DNA of 64,000 nucleotides. Source: Fragilariopsis cylindrus CCMP1102 (lineage: Eukaryota > Bacillariophyta > Bacillariophyceae > Bacillariales > Bacillariaceae). Location of the stretch: positions 310,001 to 374,000 of the forward strand of contig FMBT01000307.1 of the NCBI GenBank assembly GCA_900095095.1. Reading direction: 5' to 3'. The notes beneath the pieces were generated by a model, which saw nothing but the letters and a program-made list of their open reading frames with translations, was not told the origin of the DNA and ran no database searches. Of the stretch, positions 10,274-19,893 are shown piece by piece. A program made the position numbers and the translations under genes. The number at the start of each line of letters is the position of its first letter. Within the stretch, counting starts at the first letter, position 1.

Positions 10274-11320
10274 GTAATCGGCTAAAATAATAATACCGAA
10301 GAAATAAATTGTTCGAGTAAGACACGAGTCACTAGTCACTAGTGAATGAACACCTAACTTAGTACGAGTAGACTTGTACATAACATCACCATGAGCAACT
10401 AAGCTCACACTTCTAATGGACAGTATTGACATACATACATAGTTAGGAAGTCTTCAATCTAGTAGAGCTAAGGTAGCTAGATGCATTTACCAAAACTTGT
10501 AATGCATTGTACAGCCATGCAATGCCATGCCATGCCTTGCCATGCCTTGCCATGCCATGGAGCAGAGCAGCTGTCACCAATCTATCTGGATGGGACATGA
10601 CAGCGTAGAATGAAATGGAGGGTCGAGTGAATGCCTTAATGAGAGAGGTAAAGAGGAGACATTACGTACATGCATTACCTCTGATTTACCCACACATTTA
10701 TCTACCTACAACATGTGCAATGAGCACCAAATTCCAATTGCAATCATCATACATAAAAAAAACTCTGGTCAATAATGATGATAATCCTTTCCAACAATGC
10801 AACATAAGGCTATCAGGATTTTCTCCTATAGCCATTTCTGCACCTACAGGATACTAGTAGCCTTCAGAAGTCAGCCAATTATAATCTCTCAAGTTGCTAC
10901 TTTAAAGATAAAATAAAATAAAATCACATGTACTCTGTTGTGTGCGAGGTCTTTCTTCGAGCTATTCTTTGGTGTCTACATTTTTTGGCGACTGTCTGTA
11001 TGTCATTGTTTTGCAATGATGTGCATGTCCGCAAAAAGGACACAATTCTTCTTCAAGCTGCTGTATGCAAGTGTAAATCTTGCACGAACGCACCAACAAA
11101 GTTCAATAATAATCTCGGAAATTTAAAAATGTGAAAAGCCAAGAAAAAACATCTTCTTCTGTATCGGATATTTTGTTAATCATCGACCGTACTAGTACAG
11201 CTAGCACTCTAGACTTGTAGAGGAGAGGGAGAGTCGAGTCGAGTCAAGCAAGGGTAGTTAAAGAACATACCAGTACACAGCATCTATTCTGTGTTATAGA
11301 ATATTATATACTCCCAAATA
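10274..11320. other. Intergenic; pentamer repeat at 10515-10562
   Basis: About 1 kb with no supported gene. A TGCCA/TGCCT pentamer repeat (CCATGCCATGCCTTGC) lies at about 10515-10562 and GAGTCGAGTC repeats near 11232. The string AGTCACTAGTCA near 10327 recurs near 16351, so both may derive from an old dispersed repeat. Confidence 0.5.
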
Positions 11321-12916
11321 ATGAATCATCCAATTATATTTATATTATGTATTTTATTTTACTTGCAAATGAGTGCAACGACTGCATGGACACAACAATG
11401 AGTCTCAGATTACAGACCAACACCCTACAATAAGACCGACGAGAGTAGCAGCAAAATTAAGTATAAATAAATCAACAATAATAGGTAATCCAATAACAAT
11501 AACATCAAGGCGGCTTCACAGATCATTACCCTCGTCATCATCATCATCATCATCGTTATATTCGGTGGAGGTAGCCAACGCTAATAATGGTGGTGGAATT
11601 ATACTATCAACAACAATGAAATGGTGATGGCGATGGCGTTGAATCTAAACCCGACAGTAGAAGAAGAAATATCAACCATAACAACCACACAGCTGATGAT
11701 AGTAATGATAATGAGGATGAATTATTATTGATTAGTGCAGAACAAAAAATTATTAATATAATGTTTCTTTCTTTAGCATTTGGATATGCGATATATACAA
11801 TATTAAATATTGATAATGGTATGACACGAGGTTGGTCAACATCAGAAATTTCATGAGGAATACCACTTGATAATTGGGGTGCGTATGAATCTAATTTAGC
11901 AAATAAACCAATTGTAACAAAGACATTAATTAATGTTATTATATATTTATTAGGTGATTGGTTAAGTCAAACTGCATTCCAAAAAAAGAATTTACTAAAT
12001 TTTGATATAAAACGTACACTACGTAATGGCTTTATTGGTTTATGCTTTGGACCGTTAGTACATCAATATTATGAATTCAGTGATGCTATTTTACCAGCCG
12101 AAAATGGATTAATTATAAAAATGGAAAAAATTCTTATGGATCAAACTATGTAAGCTATATTATATCATTTTTGGATATTGATTGGCATGTTCTGTGCCGT
12201 GTAATATAACATGCGACACTCCCAATTGACATTAAAACTACAAGAATTGAAACTCTAGGTCTCTCACAATATCTAATCAACATTCAATTGCATTCATTTC
12301 CTTTTTCATTTCATTTCAATCATCATGTGTCGCCGCCGTGTGCAGTTATTTATCAGTAAAGTGTTCTGTATATATTTGTGCAGTTGGATTATTAGCTGGA
12401 GAAGATCTATCAACAGTTACTAAAACTGTTAAAGATAAAATTGGTGGTATTATGTTAACAGCTTGGAAGTTTTGGCCTATCGTACATTGTATAACATATT
12501 CGTAAGTTAATATTAATATGAATATTTATCTGTTAATTATTTGTTGACTTTTTTATTAAGGAGAGAGAAGGAAAATAAGAGGAACAATTCTTCTGTCCAA
12601 TTTTCAATGTTCCATCCAATAACTGACATTATTTACTCTACTGAATTTCCTACTATCGTTCTTCTTCTAAACCGAAAAAAAAAGTGTAATCCCTGCCCAG
12701 CATCGAATTTTGTGGGTTAATTCTGTTGATCTTGTATGGAATGCTATACTAGCTTCTCAGGCTCAAAGCAAAGATAGTGTTCTTGAAGAGACTGATGACG
12801 TCGAAGAACAGATCATGTTACAAGAATATGTAAACATATCTGCCTTTGATGAGCTTGAGGAGGAAGAAGAAAGTACTTCTGCAACAACAATAACTAGTAT
12901 TAGGACTGTTAGTTAA
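11321..12916 (+). pseudogene. Mpv17/PMP22-family membrane protein, frame-disrupted
   Basis: Mpv17/PMP22 proteins are four-helix channel-like proteins of organelle inner membranes. Three exon segments align with the family: NKPIVTKTLINV with GDWLSQTAF and RTLRNGFIGLCFGPLVH; then VGLLAGEDLSTVTKTV with WKFWPIVHCI; then VIPAQHRILWVNSVDLVWN. Two clean GT-AG introns join them in phase (12150-12345 and 12502-12684). Upstream, an ATG at 11321 gives a signal-peptide-like start (MNHPIIFILCILFY). A Ser-rich, transit-peptide-like stretch follows one frame away, and the Mpv17 body is in the third frame. An in-frame TGA at 11854-11856 sits where Trp would fit (SEIS-stop-GIPLDNW). With two frame changes and one stop this is a decayed copy or an error-bearing sequence. 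The intact 3' exons argue that any decay is recent. Confidence 0.7.
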
Positions 12917-13819
12917 TAATAATACAGAACTTTGTTATATCGTTAGATGATGATGGTGATTTTCTTTGCTCAACCAATAATTTCTACAGCGGTCAAAAAC
13001 CAACAATAACGCGATAACATCATCAACAACAACAACAACATGAGGTGTCGTAACCACTTGAGCTAATTACAACACTGACAATAATTTTGGGAGTATTGAT
13101 CATTGTCACATTTCATTCCTTGTGCTGTGATTCCATACTTTGCTATTTTACCTGTTGCTATCCTATTCTACCCCATGCTATGCTATGCTATTCTACCGTA
13201 TGGTGGTCTGCCTACGTACCCTTAGTACTTGAAAATTGAACAATAGATCCACTACGTTACGATGATGACTCTTACTATTTTAAAGTCTAATACAGTACAT
13301 TCACAATATATTTACAGTATACATTATATTATGTACTGCTACAACATGTATCGATAATTCATGGATTGTATGATTTTCCCTACTGCAAATTTGTATATTA
13401 CTTATAATATCATTATTTAATCTACTTTTATTATTTATACCTGGTTGCTTCGCATAATAGTCATTTAATGTACCTAGAAGAATCGGAGTGAGTCCCATCG
13501 AACGGATCCATACGTCCCTGTTATTATGACTTCATATCCCACCACAAAGAAAAACAATACGGGTCTCCCACGAGCGGCTCCCCATGTAATTATTTCTTTC
13601 TCTTCCATTCGGAATTGTAACAACTACAGTAGACCACGACTGTCATCTTTTTTGGGGGTTGTTACTGCTGTTTTGCCGAAACATAGTAAAGAAGATGGAT
13701 GAATGGGATTCCAACGAGCGGAATCCCCATGTTTCGTATATATTTGAGTACCCGCAGAAGCATCATTTTTTTTTAAATAGATCAAACAAATCAAACGTTT
13801 GTTTTTTGCATGCATTGAC
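12917..13819. other. Intergenic between convergent genes
   Basis: About 900 bp between the Mpv17-like and cyclin-like genes. TGCTATGCTATGCTATTCTA-type pentamer repeats lie near 13170-13195. The rest looks like plain AT-rich 3' flank with no supported gene. Confidence 0.5.
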
Positions 13820-15292
13820 TTATTTTGAAGAAGAGAAAATAATTTCTAATGAACGATTCCATGATATCATTTCTTCCATTGTTACAAATAAACCACTATC
13901 ACCCAATGCAGAATGCATCCATTCTACCATCTGTTCCAATTGCAATAGAGGGATACCTAAAGATACTGATAATAACTGTAGTTGTTGATATTGTTGTTCA
14001 AGTTGTTGTTGATGTTGTTCTCCTCCTCCTCCTCCTCCTCCTCCTCCTCCAGCTTGTCCACGTACAGCTTGAAGAGAAATTACAAATGCAGCAAGACTTA
14101 ACCGATGAACCGTTCGTGGTGTACAGAATGGACATGCTGGTACACCATTACTTCTGGATGTTTCAACAGAACATGCACGGTCCATATATATCATAGCCAA
14201 TGAAACTTCTATCCCATTCTTATCAATCCCAAGCTTATCACATATGTATTCTAAATATGGTAATATATCAGGACCCCAATAACGTATATCATTTTCATCA
14301 TAAAGTTCATCGTCGTGTTTTTTTGTGACTTCTTCTTCTTGTTCCTCCTCTCTTTCATCATTGTCGTCGTCGACTATTTCAGAAGAAGAGGATGCCGATG
14401 ATCGTCTTGGATGAGGAATTTTGGCATGAAATAAAGATAATTCTTCATCCTCAAGTAATCGACCTGATGAAGGTTGAATAGGAGGTTGCCATGTACGAGA
14501 TGGATGTACATTAACAGGTACATTATTTTGATGTAGATTTTGATTTTGATGCTGTGGATAAAAATTATCGTGAAGATCTTGTTGTTGATCTTGATATTGA
14601 TGCTGTTGTTGATGGTACTCGTCGAAATTATTATTATTATTACTATTATATCGTTTCAGATGTCGTGTCCCTACGGTCCCCCAGTATTTCAGTCCTTGAC
14701 GTAGCCGTCGATTCCATTCACTAGTACGTAATAATGCCTCTGCTACATGCTTTAAATGAATTTTTGGTGAAAAAAAGGTTGTCCTCTCTTCTTGGTTCTG
14801 ACCTTGGTTCTGGTCCTGGTCCTGGTCCTGACGATGATGATGTTGTTCGGGAGAATTGTTATGATGATAATTGTGATCATCACGACGACGATGATATTTA
14901 TCATCCTGTTCTTGTTGGGTGTCAAAATCCGATTCGTACCGTTCTTGTGACATATGCAGCGGAGGAGGTGGAGGTGGGGGTTGCAATATCGTACTCCCCC
15001 CTCGCGGTGTATCACCATTCATTATGTACTGTTGACGACGAACAGCTGATCTTTCAATATTATTATTGTTGTTGTTGTTGTTGTTGTTGTTATATGCTAT
15101 TGTTGATGATGATGACGACAACGATGATAAATACGACGAAGGATGTTGATGTGGACTCCATGTTGCTGTTGAAATATCAATTGATACCAAAAGAATAATA
15201 CACCAAACTACTAAACAAAATATAGGCTTTTTAAAATCATTCCTTCTCATCATGAGAAGACGAAGACATTTTTTTCGCAACAACAAAAGCAT
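13820..15292 (-). CDS. Cyclin-fold protein with N-terminal hydrophobic segment
   Basis: The frame is 490 residues from the first upstream ATG at 15292 (a TTG further upstream is unlikely). A second ATG 13 codons on gives a more typical signal peptide (basic start, then FCLVVWCIILLVSI and a STA-type site). The middle is low complexity with Asn, Gln/His and Asp/Glu runs. The last 160 residues resemble a PHO80/P-type cyclin box: LPYLEYICDKLGID, then LAMIYMDRACSVETS, then CTPRTVHRLSLAAFVI, then LGIPLLQLEQMVEWM. The A-x-x-Y-x-D-R and HRL motifs are the clearest signs. A Gly run splits the box. Nuclear cyclins do not carry signal peptides, so either the hydrophobic start is an anchor or the true start lies downstream. 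The cyclin call is by motif and of moderate certainty. Confidence 0.55.
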   Translation of the reverse strand: MLLLLRKKCLRLLMMRRNDFKKPIFCLVVWCIILLVSIDISTATWSPHQHPSSYLSSLSSSSSTIAYNNNNNNNNNNNIERSAVRRQQYIMNGDTPRGGSTILQPPPPPPPLHMSQERYESDFDTQQEQDDKYHRRRDDHNYHHNNSPEQHHHRQDQDQDQNQGQNQEERTTFFSPKIHLKHVAEALLRTSEWNRRLRQGLKYWGTVGTRHLKRYNSNNNNNFDEYHQQQHQYQDQQQDLHDNFYPQHQNQNLHQNNVPVNVHPSRTWQPPIQPSSGRLLEDEELSLFHAKIPHPRRSSASSSSEIVDDDNDEREEEQEEEVTKKHDDELYDENDIRYWGPDILPYLEYICDKLGIDKNGIEVSLAMIYMDRACSVETSRSNGVPACPFCTPRTVHRLSLAAFVISLQAVRGQAGGGGGGGGGGEQHQQQLEQQYQQLQLLSVSLGIPLLQLEQMVEWMHSALGDSGLFVTMEEMISWNRSLEIIFSSSK

Positions 15293-17050
15293 CCTTTCGT
15301 TCTTTTGTGCTCGGTGTGAAAATAATAAACAGATATATACAGTACTGTAGAACGACGTATGTATGTCGTCGTTCAAGTCTGATTTTTTGTGATTTGAATG
15401 AATGTTACGCTACCGACAACGACAAGAATAATAAGCAAACGTACAATTAGTAGTAATGATGAGTGTGTCGGTGTCACTCCTCTCTTGGTTGGTAGTACGT
15501 ATTTTTTAAAGACACAAATCATGCGTGCATGAGCGAGCGTATTATCGAATCTGACGATTATTTTTAGAAGTTCGCTTTTTTGTAATAGGTTAAAAAAATC
15601 GTCATTCCACGATTCAGTAAGCTCTAGGATTACCTTCCACGTCATAACTCGCTCGCCTTGTTGTCAACTAGCCAAGCAAGATTTGCGCCAGAATATTATA
15701 TATTCTACCATTATTCTTTCTCATCTTCCTTACTGGTATGTGGTGACTTCTTATATGTTCAAATACTTACTTGTGTACCAGAACTCTGGTTATGGTTCAC
15801 ATCTTGCCTGATAAAATTGACCCTATGTAAACTCAAATTTGCCACAACACTTTGGTCCTTGTCACTGAGCTTGTTCCCTGCTCCACTTCCCTCTCTGCTT
15901 TGTGCTCTGTACTCATCACATCACTGTTGATACTGAGAATCCGCTCTTTGTTGCCTGCTCCTGGTCACTTCCTGCTTCCTGCTCTTTGCTCATCACCGTT
16001 GCGTTGCTACCAACCTCCCACTATTTGTTCCGTGCTCCTCTTTCCTCTGCTTCCTGCTCTGTACTCATCATCGTTGCTGCCAACTTTCTAGTCTTCTCTC
16101 CCTTTTTCATTGCACTCTGCTCCCAACACTGTAGGGTCTAACATAGCATCAAGCTCCTTGCCCAGATATCAAGGGCTCGACCTTGGGAGACCTAGACTAT
16201 CCTCAGGCAGTAACAGCTTTCCTACCTACCCAAGAACCCGGTGCCTTGTATTGTGTCCAACTGCCGAAACGTTCATGTTGATATTATTGACTGCAACCAA
16301 TGCTACTCTGTACCAGTAGGTACACTAGTTGCTGCAGGGGGTAAGACATGAGTCACTAGTCAGTCTTGTGTATTTATTTGACTCCTTCGGACAAAATAAT
16401 ATGCTGTAGGCTTGCTTCTCATTAGGATTTCCAAAGTTGCCTTTTTTGTGTGAGTTCCCCCCCCCCCCCCCCCAGCCTCTTCGAATCTTTGTAAAATCAG
16501 AAGCAGGAAGCAGGTAAGTTACCGGTACCATGGGGATGTATTCCTACAGTGTGATAAAAGACTGCAAGTATGGCGGCTTATTGCCAAACAGATACAACTA
16601 CAACTGCCACTGCCCACTGCCACTGCCACTGCCACGAAGATGCCCAATCTTGTTGTACAGGATTGCTATTGAACACTGGGAATTTGATGGATGATTGGAT
16701 TGATTCTAGACTACTTGAATGGTCCCAGGTAACCTTTTGCCACAACTCTCTATGTATGCCACCGTTACACCTCTCAGGAGTCGCATGATGATCTTACCTC
16801 TACTACTATTTACTATGCAACTAATGCGGCCACTGCCTACCACACTCAAAGTAGTGGTGGTTACTTAAAGTAGAGCAACTCATTGCCTTGCGGCTTCTGT
16901 GTCTCACTGTTATTAGCTAGATTATACTACTATCTATGGCAATAATATTACACAATAACTGAAAAATACATCTTGTTAAATGGGTGTAGATTGATTGAAT
17001 GAGGTAAAATTTCTACAATTAAAAAGAGGAGTTACATAGCATAGTACCAG
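15293..17050. other. Intergenic; pyrimidine-rich repeats and poly-C tract
   Basis: About 1.75 kb without a supported gene. At 15870-16100 a degenerate pyrimidine-rich unit (TGCTCTGTACTCATCA followed by GTTGCT and CCAAC) recurs about three times at a spacing near 76 bp. A run of 17 C lies at 16457-16473. CACTGCCACTGCCACTGCCA repeats lie near 16605-16635. Short frames here are low complexity and lack start context. Confidence 0.5.
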
Positions 17051-19362
17051 TTAATATGCTCTTCCAAAGAGCGCCATATGAGTAGCGTCTTCTCCGCTAT
17101 AAAAACATTTCTTTCCTTCGTGTAAGCCTTCGCTATTGGAATCCAATGGATAGCATCGAATTGTCGCTTTGCATTCCGTCTTTATCTTATCTTCGTTCTC
17201 TGCATCACATTTCCACGGTACGAGGTACAACCCAGGTCCCGCGTAGGACGAGGCTTCGTCATTATCCAAAGCATCCCTCATTTCTTCGTAGGAAGCATCC
17301 TCGGTGATTCCATTACTTAATCTACTCCTGGCTTCCTCTAGAAGACCCTCCTGCATAGATTCTAAACCATCCGATGCTTTCTGAACAGCATCATTCAAAT
17401 CGATGCTCGTCTTTTCGTCCGAACCACTTCCAGCTCGATATTTGAAGACGCAACTATTACTCTTTACATCCCGCGGACCAAGTTCGATTCGCAATGGTAC
17501 TCCTTTCCTTTCCCATTCGAAATACTTCGCCCCGTTGCGCATAAAGTCACGGTCATCCACCTTAACTCTCATTCCCTTTGCTTTTAGGCCAGCTACCAGT
17601 TCATCTAATGCCTTATCCATTGCAATTTTTCCTTCCTCATCATTTTTTTTAGGTGGAATAGGAACGATAACGATTTGAATAGGCGCAACACGAGGTGGTA
17701 GAACTAGTCCATTATCATCCGAATGAGTCATGATCAATGCACCTATGAGACGTGTCGAGACACCCCATGATGTCCCCCATACATCCTTCTCCTCTCCATC
17801 TGTATCTTGAAATGTTACATCGAATGCCTTCCCAAATGATTGACCTAAAAAGTGAGAAGTTCCGCTCTGTAAAGCCCATCCATTTTGCATCAAGGCCTCG
17901 ATAGTAAACGTGTCTACCGCTCCAGCAAAGCGTTCTGACGGAGACTTAACGCCCCGAACTACTGGCATTGCCATTAAATTTTCACATAAAGTCGCATATT
18001 CCTCCATCATCGTACGCGCATCATCAAGTGCTCCCTCCGACGTCGCATGTGCTGTGTGACCTTCTTGCCACAGAAATTCAGAAGTACGAAGAAATGGTCT
18101 TGTTCTCATTTCCCAACGCATAACGTTCGCCCATTGATTGACTTTCAACGGCAGATCTCTTTTTTGTTTTTGTTTTGTATATCATGTATTCATTTTTGAT
18201 GGATCGTAATTGTCGTTATAGTTAGTTTCGTTTGCCAGAAAATTTGCAGAATAATAGTGGTAAGTAAAAAAATCGAAGGGAAATTTACCACAAAATAGAA
18301 ACGATACAGCAAATTTTATGCGACATTCCAGTTTCTATTCATTTCTATATTTAATATAGAAGCATTTTCTTGTTTTTATTGTTTCCATCTTCTGTTGTCG
18401 ACGTACCTGTGACTATTAATCCACTTTCGGAACATATACCAGATCATAGTTTCTGATGTAGGACGAATAATCAACGGATCCTCTAATTCCGCTTCTGGAT
18501 CTACAATTAACCCATCATCCTTGTTATCTGCTGATTTTAGGCGATGATGTGTCACAACTGCGCATTCTTTAGCAAATCCATCGACGTGTTCAGCTTCTTT
18601 TGATAGGAATGATTTCGGAATTAACAGTGGAAAGTAGCAATTTTCAGCTCCATTTTCTTTAATTCGTTCATCCAAGTCCGTTCGGATCTTGTCCCATAAT
18701 GACATTCCCCAAGGCTTTATGACCATACATCCTCGAACGGGAGATGTTTCGGCCAGTCCTGCCACACGAATAATATCAGAGTACCATTTGGAGTAGTCTA
18801 CTGCTCGTGCCGTAATGAAATCAGACTCACTGTCATCTTCTTTGTTGTTGTTGTTGCCTTTTAGTTTCTGTTGATTCTTTTGGTTTTGTTTTTGGCTTTG
18901 TTTTTGATTCTGCTGTTGCTTTGGTTTCTTAGCCTTGTTAAAAGTAGGATCCAGTTGTGTCTTCAAAGCCAAGAGCTCTTGAACGATCGGTGCTATCGTA
19001 GCTTTATCAGCCCCCTCTTCCTTTAAGACACGGATTTTATCACCCGTTTCCTTAATTTTTGTCTCCAAAACATCCTTTTGTTCCTCTGAAAGTTGTTCCG
19101 TTGCTGATGATGCAGTAGACAAAAGTCGGATGAAGGATTTTTTGTTGTTCTTATAATACTGTGCATCTATTGGATTACAACTCCGAGTATTCGCAGTCGT
19201 TGTAAAAGAAGATAGGCTCCGTCCAACCAATCTCGTCGATGACCTAGCAGTATGAAAAGCGTAAGTGGTCGAACGGCCGACGACAAATAGAACAGCAGCA
19301 ACCGATACCATCATCCACGGCGCCAACGAGGTAGATATATCTTTATTATTTTTCTTCGGCAT
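17051..19362 (-). CDS. Prolyl-tRNA synthetase with WHEP domain and plastid-type presequence
   Basis: Two exons (18407-19362 and 17051-18158) join in phase across a 248-bp GT-AG intron to give 687 residues. The enzyme charges tRNA-Pro. It is the archaeal/eukaryotic-type class II Pro[29 protein letters not shown], motif 2 ([16 protein letters not shown]), motif 3 region ([20 protein letters not shown]) and a C-terminal domain ending in FGRAY. Residues 11-33 are hydrophobic and followed by [11 protein letters not shown], which fits the diatom bipartite plastid signal with cleavage before Phe. Residues 95-139 form a WHEP-type helix hairpin ([18 protein letters not shown]). A Lys/Gln-rich linker connects it to the core. 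Plastid import is inferred from the presequence; dual targeting from a downstream Met is possible. Confidence 0.92.
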
Positions 19363-19893
19363 ACCGCAAAAAAATAGACTAGCTAGTAGTAAATTTAAGA
19401 TCTAAAAAATCTTTGTTCAAGTAGATTTGAAGGTAGAAAGTATGGTCGATTAGCAACTATAGAGCTCCACAACGACATCAAGCAACAGCTAGCAACGTTC
19501 TACAGTATTCTTCAAAAATATAATATTATGATGTACAGTGATGTTCATCTGATGTCGATCTGTCTGATGTGTGGATCTTTCGCGTTGAGGTCTGTACGGC
19601 GTCCGCAACAATTTTTATCATCACTTTTACCTAACATCACTCGACTGACTCGACTGAATCGACTCACTCGACTCACTCGACTTACTCGGTTTGAATTCTA
19701 TAATTTAAAATTTAAAAATTTAATTTTATGCTTGTTTGTTTATTAGAAGAAAGCATATTTAAATACTGTACTGTATGCATACCTTCAATTCAATATTCAA
19801 TCCTTACGCTTCTTACTATTCTTCACAAGGTACAAGGAACAAAGAGTCGAATTGTACAACTAGTAACGCAAACACAAGCCCAAATCCAACGCT
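19363..19893. other. Divergent promoter region, CACTCGACT repeats
   Basis: 530 bp between the divergent ProRS and kinesin-like genes. A CGACTGACTCGACTGAATCG-type decamer repeat (CACTCGACT units) occupies about 19638-19692. No gene was seen. Confidence 0.5.

Noticed and set aside
5399-10282. Target-site duplication of the MULE
   Set aside because: The flanks (A-rich on the left, GTAATCGGC on the right) do not match over 8-11 bp, so I report no TSD.
11854-11856. In-frame TGA in the Mpv17-like exon considered as selenocysteine or reassigned Trp codon
   Set aside because: Mpv17 proteins are not selenoproteins, no Sec context was seen, and every other gene here uses TGA as a stop or ends at TAA/TAG. 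A mutation or sequence error is more likely.
14734-15198. 154-residue plus-strand frame
   Set aside because: Antisense to the low-complexity part of the cyclin-like gene; composed of Cys, Leu and Asp runs with no domain.
15658-16320. Several 68-90 residue plus-strand frames
   Set aside because: They arise from the pyrimidine-rich degenerate repeats; starts are non-ATG or lack context and there is no domain.
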